A DNA stretch of 64,000 bases from Dinoroseobacter sp034111085 (GCA_034111085.1 JAWUXZ010000034.1:201489-265488), one strand, 5' to 3'. Positions 42,168 through 51,703 are shown, counted from the first letter of the stretch. Numbers and translations: made by a program. The notes: generated by a model from the letters alone, not told the origin.

Positions 42168-43826
42168 CTAACCCTCGTCCCGCCACCTGTTCACAATCGG
42201 ATAGCGCCGATCCAGCCAGAACGCGTGTTTGCTCAGCCGGGGTCCGGGGGCCGATTGGAAGCGTTTGTATTCCGAGATATAAAGCAGATGCTCGATCTTC
42301 TTGACCGTTGCACGCTCGAACCCTTCGGCCACCAGATCGGCCACGCTGGCATCGCGGTCTACCAGCCCGTGCAAGATCGCGTCCAGCACCTCGTAAGGCG
42401 GCAGCGAATCCGCGTCCTTTTGATCTGGGCGCAATTCAGCGCTGGGCGGCTTGTCGATGATCCGCACCGGGATCACTTCGCCCTCTGGCCCGCTCATCCA
42501 CGCGCGGTGGTTGGCATTGCGCCAGCGGCAGGTCTCGAAAACCCGCGTCTTATACATGTCCTTGATCGGGTTATAGCCACCCGCCATGTCGCCGTAGATC
42601 GTCGCATAGCCCACCGCGACCTCGGACTTGTTTCCGGTGGTCAGCAGCATCTCGCCAAACTTGTTCGACATCGCCATCAGCAGAACCCCGCGCAGGCGCG
42701 ATTGGATGTTCTCTTCGGTAAGTCCTTCGTCGGTCCCTGCAAACAGCGGCGCGAGCGCTTCGGTCACCGCCGCGCGTGGCGCCGAGATCGACACCGTGTC
42801 ATGGCGCACGCCCAAAGCTGCCGCACATTCCGCCGCGTCTTCCAGTGAATGCGCGGAGGTGTATTCCGATGGCAGCATGACGCAGCGCACGTTCTGCGCG
42901 CCCAAAGCATCCACCGCAATCGTGGCCACCAGCGCCGAATCGATCCCGCCGGACATCCCAAGCAGCACTTGTTTGAACCCGGTCTTGCCCATGTAGTCGC
43001 GCAAGCCCTCGACCATGACGCGGTAGTCTTGCTCCCACGCGTCAGGGTGCGAGGTGATCTGGCCGGACAATGCATGCCATCCTGCATCCCGGCGTTCAAA
43101 ATCCAGATGCGAGATCACCTCGTCGAGCACTGGCAGTTTCATCGTCAGCGCCCCACCGGGGTTCAGCGCGAAGGAGCCGCCATCAAACACCTGATCATCT
43201 TGGCCGCCGACCATGTTCAGGTACACCAGCGGCAACCCCGTCTCGATCACCCGCCGCACCATCAGGTTCAGCCGGACATCGAATTTATCGCGGTAATAGG
43301 GCGAGCCGTTGGGCACGAGCAATATTTCTGCCCCCGTCTCGGCCAAGGTCTCGGCAACACTAGGCCACCATGCATCCTCGCAAATAGGCGAGCCGATGCG
43401 CACAGGGCCAACCCGGTAGGGCCCATCAATATCACGGGTTTTATACAGGCGCACCTCGTCAAACACGCCCTCATTGGGCAATTCATGCTTGCGAATGACG
43501 GTGCTGACTTTGCCACCTTCAAGGATTGCGTAGCCGTTATAGAGCCCCGTTTCATCGCGCCAAGGCGTCCCGATCCCCATCACCGGACCGTCAGCGCAAG
43601 CGACAGCGAGCGCCTCAATCTCAGTCATGGCAGCCGCAGCAAAAGCGGGCTTAATCACCAGATCTTGGGTCTGGTAGCCCGTCACGAACATCTCGGGCAG
43701 AGCTACCATATCCGCGCCGGCCGCCTTGGCCTCGCGCCATGCGTCGCGCGCCTTGGCGGCATTGTCAGCCAGTGCGCCCACGGTGGGGTTCAGTTGCGCA
43801 AGTGTTAGGCGGAATTTGTCGGTCAT
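42168..43826 (-). CDS. nadE: Glutamine-dependent NAD+ synthetase
   Basis: A 552-residue two-domain enzyme. An N-terminal nitrilase-like glutaminase carries the triad Glu (ALPEMFVTGY), Lys (RKHELPNEGVF) and Cys (GSPICEDAWWP). A C-terminal amidotransferase PP-loop ATPase carries LLGMSGGIDSALVAT and LLTTGNKSEVAVGYATIYGD. It makes NAD+ from deamido-NAD+, ATP and glutamine. The start MTDKFRLTLAQLNPTVG is canonical. Confidence 0.96.
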   Translation of the reverse strand: MTDKFRLTLAQLNPTVGALADNAAKARDAWREAKAAGADMVALPEMFVTGYQTQDLVIKPAFAAAAMTEIEALAVACADGPVMGIGTPWRDETGLYNGYAILEGGKVSTVIRKHELPNEGVFDEVRLYKTRDIDGPYRVGPVRIGSPICEDAWWPSVAETLAETGAEILLVPNGSPYYRDKFDVRLNLMVRRVIETGLPLVYLNMVGGQDDQVFDGGSFALNPGGALTMKLPVLDEVISHLDFERRDAGWHALSGQITSHPDAWEQDYRVMVEGLRDYMGKTGFKQVLLGMSGGIDSALVATIAVDALGAQNVRCVMLPSEYTSAHSLEDAAECAAALGVRHDTVSISAPRAAVTEALAPLFAGTDEGLTEENIQSRLRGVLLMAMSNKFGEMLLTTGNKSEVAVGYATIYGDMAGGYNPIKDMYKTRVFETCRWRNANHRAWMSGPEGEVIPVRIIDKPPSAELRPDQKDADSLPPYEVLDAILHGLVDRDASVADLVAEGFERATVKKIEHLLYISEYKRFQSAPGPRLSKHAFWLDRRYPIVNRWRDEG

Positions 43827-43993
43827 AAGCGTCCCTCGTTGCGCCGCTATCTAGCAGATGGCGCGCCAAGGGAAAGTGGGGGCAGGCATCACAGCAGACG
43901 TGATCTGGAAAACCGTTGTTTCTGAGGGGGGTGTCAAGTAGCGTAAGGCAGCGAGACAAGCGGCCCCGAGCGCCGCGTCAGGTGAGGTGGTCG

Positions 43994-45433
43994 ATGAGCT
44001 TTCCAGCGATGCGAAACGGTGTGGCAACTTTCCTGATGGGGGCGGGGCTTGCCCTCGGCAGTGGCCAAACCGCCCATGCCCAAGACAGCGTCACAGTCAA
44101 ACAATTCGACGATGGTGGCATCTATGAGGGCACCTTCCGCAATGGCCGCCAGCACGGCACAGGCACCTACAGGCTGCCCAATGGCTACGAATATACTGGC
44201 GATTGGATAGATGGCGAAATCCAAGGCGAGGGTACGGCGCGCTTTCCCAATGGCTCGATTTATTCGGGTCAGTTTCTGCGCGGCCAACCCGAAGGCGAGG
44301 GCCGGATCATCTTCGCCGATGGCAGCCAGTATGAAGGCGACTGGGTCGATGGCAAGATCACCGGCCAAGGCGTTGCGACCTATGTAGACGGGTCTATGTA
44401 TCAAGGCGGGTTCATCAATGCCCAAAAGCACGGCAAGGGTGTGCTGCAACGGGCCAACGGATTTGTCTATGACGGCGATTGGCTCGGCGGGCTAGAAGAC
44501 GGCGTGGCCGCGATCACCTATCCTGATGGCAGCATCTATGAAGGCACTATGTCGCGAGGCGTGCGCGCGGGCGAAGGGCGTTTGACCATGCTCGATGGGC
44601 TCACCTACGTGGGCGAATGGGCCGAAGGGCAGATGGCCGGAACCGGACGCTTAATCCAGCCCAATGGCGATATCTATGAAGGTGCGTTGTTGGGTGGGCT
44701 GCGTGAAGGCCAAGGCGTGATGATCTACGCCAACGGCTTCCGCTACGAGGGCAATTTCCTAAACGATATGCGCCAGGGAGAAGGGCGTTTTGAGGGGCCG
44801 GATGGGTATCTCTATACAGGCGGATGGTCCGAGGGCCTGATTAGCGGCGAGGGGGAAGTGACCTATCCTGATGGCTCGGTCTACGCAGGCAGCTTTGGTG
44901 CAGGGCTAGCGGACGGCCAAGGGCGCATCGTCTACCCCGATGGCAGCAGCTATGAGGGCGGCTGGAAAGCGGGCGTGATTGAGGGTTCGGGCACGGCGCG
45001 CTACGCCAATGGCATTGTCTACGAAGGCGGCTTCCAAAATGCCAAGACCCACGGGCAAGGCACGATGACCTACGCGGATGGCTATAGTTATACCGGCGGC
45101 TGGACACTGGGTCTGCGCGATGGCGAGGGCGAGGCAAGTTATCCAGATGGCACGATCTACCGAGGGCAATTCGTTGAGGGATTGCGCCAAGGGGTCGGCA
45201 CGATCATCCACGCGGATGGGTTCAGCTATACTGGCGAGTGGCGCGAGGGCGAGATGACCGGCTCAGGCACTGCGACCTATACCAACGGCGATAGCTATGC
45301 TGGCATGTTTCGTCAGGGCAAGCGCTGGGGGATTGGAACGATGACTTATGTCAGCGGTGAAATCGAAGAAGGACGCTGGCAAAACAGCGCGTTCATGGGA
45401 TCCACTACCGATCCCGAAGGCGACGATACTTAG
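43994..45433 (+). CDS. Secreted MORN-repeat protein
   Basis: A 479-residue exported protein. The signal peptide (hydrophobic core GVATFLMGAGLALGSG, AHA before QDSV) is followed by 18 consecutive 23-residue MORN repeats of the pattern YxGxWxxGxxxGxGxxxxxxG, and a partial nineteenth (EIEEGRWQNSAFMGS). Examples are YEYTGDWIDGEIQGEG and FSYTGEWREGEMTGSG. MORN arrays form long rigid beta-strips that bind lipids or mediate dimerisation; a periplasmic or surface role is inferred. The frame is open from 43916, but the ATG at 43994 has GGTGAGG upstream and begins the signal peptide. Confidence 0.88.
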   Translation: MSFPAMRNGVATFLMGAGLALGSGQTAHAQDSVTVKQFDDGGIYEGTFRNGRQHGTGTYRLPNGYEYTGDWIDGEIQGEGTARFPNGSIYSGQFLRGQPEGEGRIIFADGSQYEGDWVDGKITGQGVATYVDGSMYQGGFINAQKHGKGVLQRANGFVYDGDWLGGLEDGVAAITYPDGSIYEGTMSRGVRAGEGRLTMLDGLTYVGEWAEGQMAGTGRLIQPNGDIYEGALLGGLREGQGVMIYANGFRYEGNFLNDMRQGEGRFEGPDGYLYTGGWSEGLISGEGEVTYPDGSVYAGSFGAGLADGQGRIVYPDGSSYEGGWKAGVIEGSGTARYANGIVYEGGFQNAKTHGQGTMTYADGYSYTGGWTLGLRDGEGEASYPDGTIYRGQFVEGLRQGVGTIIHADGFSYTGEWREGEMTGSGTATYTNGDSYAGMFRQGKRWGIGTMTYVSGEIEEGRWQNSAFMGSTTDPEGDDT

Positions 45434-45586
45434 GGCGTCAGTTGCGCGAAGAAGATATTTATCAGAGCGTTTTGCGCACGCCGCATCCCGTTTGGGCGAG
45501 GGGTGGGGCCGAGGCGCGTTGTTGTTAGCGAAGTGGGCAGGTCACAGTCACACGGGCTTGGCCAAGGCCTATGGGTTGCAGTACGC

Positions 45587-47107
45587 CTAGACCACATCCC
45601 CGGCATCGAGCCGTTTTAACCAGCGACCCGCATCGCGCAGCACGGCTTCGCGTCTCGTCTCGTCCATGCGCTCCCATGTTCGGTACATCTGGGCCATGCG
45701 CGGGTTGCCTTGGAATTTCTCGCGGTGGCGCATCAGAAAATCCCAATAGAGCAAGTTGAACGGGCACGCCTTATCGCCCGTCTTGGTCGCTACGGAATAC
45801 GAGCAGCCTTTGCAATAATCGCTCATCCTATTGATGTAGGCACCGCTCGATACATAAGGCTTGGACGCGACCACCCCGCCGTCGGCGAACTGGCTCATCC
45901 CGATAGTATTAGGGGCCTCCACCCATTCGAAGGCATCGGCATAGACGGCCAGATACCATTCGTGCACCTCGCTCGGATCGACCCCTGCGAGCAGCGCGAA
46001 ATTGCCCGTCACCATCAGGCGTTGAATGTGGTGGGCGTAAGCTTCGTCGCGGGTCTGGGCAACGGCCTTCGAGATGCAATTCATCCGCGTTGGCGCGCCC
46101 CAGAAAAACGCAGGCAAGGCGCGGGTGTGGCCTAGTCCGTTGCGCGCGGTATAGTCTGGACCCTCATGGAAATAGATGCCGCGGATATATTCGCGCCACC
46201 CGAGGATTTGGCGAATGAACCCTTCGACGGCATTCAGAGGTGCGTGTCCGGATTTGTAGGCGGCCTCGGCCTGACGGCAGACATCAAGCGGATCGAGCAG
46301 CCCGATGTTGAGGTAGAACGAGATCAGCCCGTGATAGAGAAACTTCTGATCGGCCAGCATCGCGTCTTGGTAGTCGCCGAATATGGGCAGGCAGTGATCA
46401 AGAAAATCGCTCAGGCAGGCATGTGCACCGTCTGCATCGGTGGCGAACCAGAACGGCTCTAGCGAACCGAAATTGTCGGGGAACTCGCGGGCAACAAGGT
46501 CGATCACTGCGCGCGTCACGTCGTCGGGCTGGGTTCGCAGGCGTTCGGGGAATTCCATACCCTTGGCGGGTGGTTTGCGGTTGTCATGGTCGAAATTCCA
46601 ACGCCCGCCTTCGGGCTTGTCACCATCCATCAGCAGGCCGGTTTTGCGGCGCATCTGGCGATAAAAATACTCCATCCGCAGTTGCTTACGATCAGAGGCC
46701 CATTCCTCGAACTCGGAATGGGACGCGATGAAGCGATCATCCTCAAGCAGCCGCACGCCGATTTCTTCCAACTCGGCAATCAGGCGAAACTCGCCCGGTC
46801 GGGTGGCGATCATCTGGCCCGCGCCGTGGCTTTGCGATGCGCGCAACAACGCCTCTCGGATCGACGCGGCGGGCTCGGTCGCATCATATGCCGTGTAGTC
46901 GACCGTCCAACCCAGCGTCCGCAACCGGTCTGCGAACTTGCGCATTGCCGCAAAAATCAGCGCGATCTTCTTGGGATGGTGGGGCACATATGTCGCCTCA
47001 TTGCGCACCTCTGCCATCACCACCACGTCGCTGGATTTGTCAGTCGCCTTTAGCGCGCTCAGCCCCTCGCTCAGTTGGTCGCCAAGAACCAGAACGAGGC
47101 TCACCAT
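45587..47107 (-). CDS. Cryptochrome/photolyase family protein with Fe-S cluster, (6-4) photolyase type
   Basis: A 506-residue protein of the deoxyribodipyrimidine-photolyase-related (FeS-BCP/CryPro) family, starting MVSLVLVLGDQLSEGLSAL. The C-terminal FAD domain has EGFIRQILGWREYIRGIYF. The four Cys expected to bind [4Fe-4S] are in LDPLDVCRQAE, SDYCKGCSYSV and KACPFNLLYWDF. Members repair (6-4) photoproducts or act as light receptors. The ATG at 47107 overlaps the upstream SDR stop by seven bases, and the frame extension to 47128 is less likely. The 45434-45586 gap downstream holds nothing recognised. Confidence 0.9.
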   Translation of the reverse strand: MVSLVLVLGDQLSEGLSALKATDKSSDVVVMAEVRNEATYVPHHPKKIALIFAAMRKFADRLRTLGWTVDYTAYDATEPAASIREALLRASQSHGAGQMIATRPGEFRLIAELEEIGVRLLEDDRFIASHSEFEEWASDRKQLRMEYFYRQMRRKTGLLMDGDKPEGGRWNFDHDNRKPPAKGMEFPERLRTQPDDVTRAVIDLVAREFPDNFGSLEPFWFATDADGAHACLSDFLDHCLPIFGDYQDAMLADQKFLYHGLISFYLNIGLLDPLDVCRQAEAAYKSGHAPLNAVEGFIRQILGWREYIRGIYFHEGPDYTARNGLGHTRALPAFFWGAPTRMNCISKAVAQTRDEAYAHHIQRLMVTGNFALLAGVDPSEVHEWYLAVYADAFEWVEAPNTIGMSQFADGGVVASKPYVSSGAYINRMSDYCKGCSYSVATKTGDKACPFNLLYWDFLMRHREKFQGNPRMAQMYRTWERMDETRREAVLRDAGRWLKRLDAGDVV

Positions 47108-47763
47108 GGCACGCGCTTGCCTGCCCAATCGAAAAAGCCGCCGGTATCCGCCGGGCTCAGCCCATCCATCACGCGCAACAGGTTCTCGGCGGCCACATCG
47201 GCCTCGACTTTCTTGTGCGCCGGATACCCAGACGTGAACGGCGTCGCCACAGTCCCCGGATGCAGCGCCACCACCACAGCCTCACGTCGTTTACGCCCAA
47301 TCTCAATTGCGGCCGTATGCACGATCTGGTTCGCCGCCGCTTTGGCCGCGCGGTACGAATACCACCCGCCCATCGCGTTATCGCCGATGGAGCCGACGCG
47401 CGCGGTCAGAACGGCAATCCGGCATGCTCTGTCGCGCGGGATCAGGCGCTGGGCGTGTTTCAGTACCAAGGCCGGTCCAATCGCGTTGGCGGCAAACACC
47501 TTCGCCATCGCATCCGCACTGACCGAAGACAGCGCCTTTTCTGGCGCGCCGCCCTTGGGTGCGAGGATGCCGCTGGCCACGATGATCCGATCAAACGGGC
47601 CGTCCAACGCGCCTAGATGCGCCGCAACGCTCGCCTCGTCGGTGATGTCTAGACCGTCTGCGCTGCGTGACAGCCGCGTGACATCTGCGCCGCGAGCTGC
47701 AAGCGCGTCAGCGAGTGCTGCGCCGATGCCACCTGACGCGCCAATAATAAGTGCATGTTCCAT
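47101..47763 (-). CDS. SDR family oxidoreductase (CsgA-like)
   Basis: A 220-residue short-chain dehydrogenase with IIGASGGIGAALADALAARG at the N-terminus and an intact YxxxK in GGWYSYRAAKAAANQIV. The substrate is unknown. Pairing with photolyase-family genes is recurrent, and the coupling here (ATG of photolyase inside its last codons) implies co-translation. The start at 47763 (MEHALIIGASGG) is preferred to 47799. Confidence 0.88.
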   Translation of the reverse strand: MEHALIIGASGGIGAALADALAARGADVTRLSRSADGLDITDEASVAAHLGALDGPFDRIIVASGILAPKGGAPEKALSSVSADAMAKVFAANAIGPALVLKHAQRLIPRDRACRIAVLTARVGSIGDNAMGGWYSYRAAKAAANQIVHTAAIEIGRKRREAVVVALHPGTVATPFTSGYPAHKKVEADVAAENLLRVMDGLSPADTGGFFDWAGKRVPW

Positions 47764-47850
47764 GACCAAGCCAGCTAGCCGCATTTGGGCGCTCTGCAAG
47801 CGTGCAATTTCATTCTTCCCTTTTTAACCAAGCCTTGCCATAACGTGCAC

Positions 47851-47907
47851 ATGACCAAGCAGCCCCCAATGCGCCTACGCGCCCTGCTTCTTCTTAGCCG
47901 CCTCTGA
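47851..47907 (+). CDS. leuL: Leucine-rich leader peptide of leuA
   Basis: An 18-codon frame MTKQPPMRLRALLLLSRL starts at 47851 and stops at TGA 47905-47907, 84 bases before leuA. Six of 18 codons are Leu (CTA, CTG, CTT x3, CTC), with four in a row just before the stop. This is the layout of a translational attenuation leader, in which ribosome stalling on Leu codons selects between RNA folds. The stop codon itself lies inside the first arm of the following hairpin. Confidence 0.8.
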   Translation: MTKQPPMRLRALLLLSRL

Positions 47908-47952
47908 GCGTGCCTTTTGGCGCGACCGCTCAGAGGAGTTCATCGCGCCAAA
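47901..47952 (+). promoter_or_regulatory. Leucine attenuator: two mutually exclusive 10-bp helices
   Basis: Helix A is CCTCTGAGCG (47901-47910) with CGCTCAGAGG (47927-47936), perfect over 10 bp. Helix B is TTTGGCGCGA (47916-47925) with TCGCGCCAAA (47943-47952), also perfect. The left arm of B is in the loop of A and the right arm of A is in the loop of B, so only one can form. CGCGCC in the leader peptide (47878-47883) could also pair with GGCGCG (47919-47924). Helix B lacks a U tract, so the output may be Rho-dependent termination or ribosome access rather than simple termination. Confidence 0.75.
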
Positions 47953-47991
47953 GACACCCTGAACATCCCGGCTAACTGAAAGACCAAACCC

Positions 47992-49575
47992 ATGACAAAG
48001 ACTGACGACGCAAAATCTGGCCAAGATCGCGTGATGATCTTCGACACCACCTTGCGGGACGGCGAACAATCCCCCGGTGCCACCATGACCCATGCCGAGA
48101 AGCTGGAGATTGCCAGCCTGCTTGACGAGATGGGCGTGGATATCATCGAGGCTGGGTTTCCCATCGCCTCAGACGGTGATTTCAACGCCGTGTCCGACAT
48201 TGCCAAGGCCGCGCAAACCAGCGTTGTCTGTGGCCTGGCCCGCGCCCAAATAGGTGACATTGATCGCTGCTGGGAGGCCGTCAAGCACGCCAGAAGACCG
48301 CGTATTCACACCTTCATCGGCACCTCGCCGCTGCACCGCGCCATTCCGAACCTGACAAAAGACGAGATGGCCGACCGCATCCACGAGACCGTTAGCCATG
48401 CGCGCAACCTTTGCGATAACGTGCAGTGGTCGCCAATGGATGCGACCCGGACCGAGCATGACTACCTCTGCCGCGTGATTGAGATCGCGATCAAGGCTGG
48501 GGCGACCACGATCAACATCCCCGACACTGTCGGCTATACCGCCCCGCGCGAATCCGCTGATCTGATCCGTATGCTGCTGGAGCGGGTGCCCGGCGCTGAC
48601 GAGGTTATCTTCGCGACCCATTGCCACAATGATCTGGGCATGGCGACGGCGAATGCGCTTGCAGCTGTCGAGGCTGGCGCGCGCCAAATCGAGTGTACGA
48701 TCAACGGTCTGGGCGAGCGTGCTGGCAATACCGCTCTCGAAGAGGTCGTCATGGCGATCAAAACCCGCAACGATATTCTGCCCTACCAGACCGGAATTGA
48801 TGCCACCAAAATCATCAACATCTCGCGTCGCGTGGCCGCAGTGGCGGGCTTTCCAGTGCAGTTCAACAAAGCCATCGTTGGCAAGAATGCGTTCGCTCAC
48901 GAGAGCGGTATTCACCAAGACGGTATGCTGAAGAACCCTGAGAACTTCGAGATCATGCGCCCCAGCGACATCGGCCTCAAAGAAACCAATCTGGTGATGG
49001 GCAAGCATTCGGGCCGGGCTGCGTTGCGCTCTAAGCTGGCAGCTCTGGGGTATGAGCTGGGCGATAACCAACTCAAGGACGTGTTCGTGCGCTTCAAGGC
49101 GCTGGCCGATCGCAAGAAGGATATCTTCGACGATGACCTGATTGCACTGATGCGCGACAGCGCCGGGGACGAGGAAGCAGACCGCATCAAGGTTAAGTTC
49201 TTGCGCGTGATCTGCGGGACCGAAGCCCCCCAAAGCGCTGATCTGACATTGACCGTCGACGGGACCGATCATCAGGTGACCGCGAAAGGCGACGGACCTG
49301 TGGACGCGGTATTCAATGCGGTGAAAATGATTGTGCCCCATGATGCGCTCTTGCAGCTCTACCAAGTCCACGCTGTGACCGAGGGCACCGATGCTCAAGC
49401 CACCGTATCTGTGCGGATGGAAGAGGACGGGCGTATCGTGACCGGCCAATCCGCCGATACTGATACCGTTGTGGCCAGTGCGAAGGCCTATGTGCATGCT
49501 CTGAACCGTCTTCTGGTACGGCGTGAGAAAGCGGGTAGCGATGGCAAAGAAGTCAGCTACAAAGACGCTGTCTAG
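47992..49575 (+). CDS. leuA: 2-isopropylmalate synthase
   Basis: A 527-residue enzyme catalysing the first committed step of leucine synthesis (2-oxoisovalerate plus acetyl-CoA). Motifs: FDTTLRDGEQSPGATMTHAE near the start, metal ligands in FATHCHNDLGMATAN, and the C-terminal regulatory domain (LTLTVDGTDHQVTAKGDGPV), where leucine exerts feedback inhibition. The start MTKTDDAKSGQDRVMIFDTT follows a GAAAGA site. It is controlled in cis by the leader peptide and helices upstream. Confidence 0.96.
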   Translation: MTKTDDAKSGQDRVMIFDTTLRDGEQSPGATMTHAEKLEIASLLDEMGVDIIEAGFPIASDGDFNAVSDIAKAAQTSVVCGLARAQIGDIDRCWEAVKHARRPRIHTFIGTSPLHRAIPNLTKDEMADRIHETVSHARNLCDNVQWSPMDATRTEHDYLCRVIEIAIKAGATTINIPDTVGYTAPRESADLIRMLLERVPGADEVIFATHCHNDLGMATANALAAVEAGARQIECTINGLGERAGNTALEEVVMAIKTRNDILPYQTGIDATKIINISRRVAAVAGFPVQFNKAIVGKNAFAHESGIHQDGMLKNPENFEIMRPSDIGLKETNLVMGKHSGRAALRSKLAALGYELGDNQLKDVFVRFKALADRKKDIFDDDLIALMRDSAGDEEADRIKVKFLRVICGTEAPQSADLTLTVDGTDHQVTAKGDGPVDAVFNAVKMIVPHDALLQLYQVHAVTEGTDAQATVSVRMEEDGRIVTGQSADTDTVVASAKAYVHALNRLLVRREKAGSDGKEVSYKDAV

Positions 49576-49618
49576 GCCGATCGCTCAAGAAGACGGCAAA
49601 ATAGCGCTCATTTGATTG

Positions 49619-49643
49619 CAGGCGCGGCTTTACCCCGCGCCTG
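49619..49643 (+). terminator. GC-rich hairpin between leuA and mreB
   Basis: A perfect 9-bp stem CAGGCGCGG (49619-49627) / CCGCGCCTG (49635-49643) has a 7-base loop but no T run. It may be a leuA 3' end signal. The mreB promoter should lie in the remaining 76 bases; I see no clear -35/-10. Confidence 0.45.
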
Positions 49644-49719
49644 TGCATCTCCATATAGGCGGTTGGAACACTTGGGGGCGGCACGAACCTGCCCCCCTAT
49701 ATACAGGACGACCCGGCCT

Positions 49720-50757
49720 ATGTTTGGTGGCTTCAGCCTTTTCTCCGCGGACATGGCCATCGATCTTGGGACGGCCAACACCCTTGTCTATGTCAAAGGC
49801 AAGGGGATCATCCTGAACGAGCCGTCCGTGGTTGCCTATAACGTCAAGGACGGGCGCAAGCTGGTCTTGGCTGTGGGCGAGGATGCCAAGATGATGCTGG
49901 GCAGAACGCCGGGCTCTATCCAGGCGATCCGGCCGATGCGCGAAGGCGTGATTGCCGATTTCGATGTGGCCGAAGAGATGATTAAGCACTTCATCCGCAA
50001 GGTGCACCGCCGGACAACCTTCACGAAGCCAAAAATTATCGTCTGCGTGCCTCATGGTGCGACGCCTGTAGAAAAACGCGCGATCCGCCAGTCGGTGCTT
50101 GGGGCAGGGGCGCGTAAGGCGGGCCTCATCGCCGAACCGATTGCGGCTGCGATTGGCGCAGGCATGCCGATCACCGACCCGACGGGCAACATGGTTGTCG
50201 ATATCGGTGGTGGGACGACGGAAGTTGCGGTCCTCAGCCTTGGCGATATCGTCTATGCGCGGTCTGTCCGCGTCGGTGGTGACCGCATGGACGAGGCGAT
50301 CATTTCCTACCTGCGCCGCCAGCAAAACCTTCTGGTCGGCGAGGCCACGGCAGAGCGGATCAAGACCTCTATTGGTACCGCCCGGATGCCTGATGACGGG
50401 CGCGGCGCGTCGATGATGATCCGTGGGCGCGATCTTCTGAACGGTATTCCCAAGGAAACCGAGCTGACCCAAGCCCAAGTCGCCGAAGCCCTGTCCGAGC
50501 CAGTGCAGCAAATTTGCGAAGCGGTGATGACGGCGCTGGAAGCCACGCCGCCCGATCTGGCCGCAGACATTGTGGACCGGGGCGTGATGCTGACCGGAGG
50601 CGGCGCACTTTTGGGCGATCTCGATCTGGCGCTGCGCGAACAGACCGGCCTGCCGATTTCTATCGCCGATGAGCCGCTGCATTGCGTGGCCTTAGGCACC
50701 GGCAAAGCTCTGGAATATGAAAAAGCGCTGCGTCACGCTATAGATTACGAAAGCTAA
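49720..50757 (+). CDS. mreB: Rod shape-determining protein MreB
   Basis: A 345-residue bacterial actin. Nucleotide-binding motifs: MAIDLGTANTLVYVKGKGI (phosphate 1), NMVVDIGGGTTEVAVLSLG (phosphate 2) and GVMLTGGGALLGDLD (adenosine). It forms membrane-associated filaments that steer lateral wall synthesis. The ATG at 49720 (MFGGFSLFSADM) is the family start, with the hydrophobic N-terminal membrane-binding stretch. It is the first gene of mreB-mreC-mreD-mrdA-rodA. Confidence 0.97.
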   Translation: MFGGFSLFSADMAIDLGTANTLVYVKGKGIILNEPSVVAYNVKDGRKLVLAVGEDAKMMLGRTPGSIQAIRPMREGVIADFDVAEEMIKHFIRKVHRRTTFTKPKIIVCVPHGATPVEKRAIRQSVLGAGARKAGLIAEPIAAAIGAGMPITDPTGNMVVDIGGGTTEVAVLSLGDIVYARSVRVGGDRMDEAIISYLRRQQNLLVGEATAERIKTSIGTARMPDDGRGASMMIRGRDLLNGIPKETELTQAQVAEALSEPVQQICEAVMTALEATPPDLAADIVDRGVMLTGGGALLGDLDLALREQTGLPISIADEPLHCVALGTGKALEYEKALRHAIDYES

Positions 50758-50785
50758 CCCTTTCCGATCCTGTGCAGGAGCACAC

Positions 50786-51703
50786 GTGGCCCAGAATCAA
50801 AATGATGATGGCAATTACGGCATTTTTGTCCGTCGCCTCCTGATCGCGGTGACGGTCACGCTTTTGTTTGCGCTGATTCTGATCTGGCGCATCGACAACC
50901 CACGTGTAGAGCGGATGCGCGCCGCAGTGGTCGAGGCGATTGTGCCCAACTTTGAATGGGCGCTGGTGCCGGTGACGGGCTTGGCGCGCATGGGCGAAGA
51001 TTTCGCGTCCTACGCTCGGCTTTACGAGCAGAACCAACAGTTGCGCCGCGAATTGCAGCAGATGGAAGCGTGGCGCGAGGCGGCGTTGCAATTGGAACAA
51101 GAAAACGCTCGGCTGCTTGATCTCAACAACGTGCGGCTGGACCCTGAGCTGACCTTTGTGACCGGCGTTGTAACCGCAGATAGCGGCACGAGTTTTCGAC
51201 GCTCGGTCATTCTGAACATCGGGGCGCGCGACAGCATCCGCGAGGGGCTGGCCGCGATGGACGGTCTTGGCCTTGTGGGCCGCATCGCCGGAATCTCACC
51301 GACCACAGCGCGGGTGCTTTTGCTGACCGACAGCGCGAGCAACGTGCCTGTCACGGTCCAACCCTCGGGCCAACGCGCACTGCTGCAGGGCGACAACTCC
51401 AGCGCGCCCGTGCTTGAGTTTGTTGAAAATCCCGAACAGGTGCGCCCCGGCGACCGCGTTGTGTCCTCAGGCGATGGCGGCGTGTTCCCCGACGGTCTGC
51501 TCGTCGGGCGAGTTGCGCTCGGGCGCGACGGGCGGTTGCGCGTGCGACTATCGGCAGATTACGAGCGCCTTGAGTTCCTGCGCGTTCTGCGTACGACACC
51601 GGGCCCGCAGATTGGTGAGGCCGCTCCGCTGTTTCCGCCGCAAACCGTCCAAGCCCCGGTTGTGCCGCCGCAGCCCGATCCGGAGCAAAGCGGCGATGGT
51701 TGA
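50786..51703 (+). CDS. mreC: Rod shape-determining protein MreC
   Basis: A 305-residue bitopic membrane protein. The helix is LLIAVTVTLLFALILIW near residue 20, followed by a periplasmic coiled coil (YEQNQQLRRELQQMEAWREA), beta domains with GVFPDGLLVGRV, and a Pro/Gln-rich C-terminal tail. It scaffolds the elongasome and activates PBP2. It starts with GTG at 50786 with GCAGGAG upstream, 28 bases after mreB, and overlaps mreD by 8 bases. Confidence 0.92.
   Translation: MAQNQNDDGNYGIFVRRLLIAVTVTLLFALILIWRIDNPRVERMRAAVVEAIVPNFEWALVPVTGLARMGEDFASYARLYEQNQQLRRELQQMEAWREAALQLEQENARLLDLNNVRLDPELTFVTGVVTADSGTSFRRSVILNIGARDSIREGLAAMDGLGLVGRIAGISPTTARVLLLTDSASNVPVTVQPSGQRALLQGDNSSAPVLEFVENPEQVRPGDRVVSSGDGGVFPDGLLVGRVALGRDGRLRVRLSADYERLEFLRVLRTTPGPQIGEAAPLFPPQTVQAPVVPPQPDPEQSGDG

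Noticed and set aside
44120..45370. CRISPR or intergenic minisatellite with a 69-bp period
   Set aside because: The period comes from 23-residue MORN repeats in an intact coding frame; the DNA units are diverged.
49619..49643. Strong terminator after leuA
   Set aside because: The stem is perfect but there is no T run, so it is listed only as a weak terminator or RNA hairpin.
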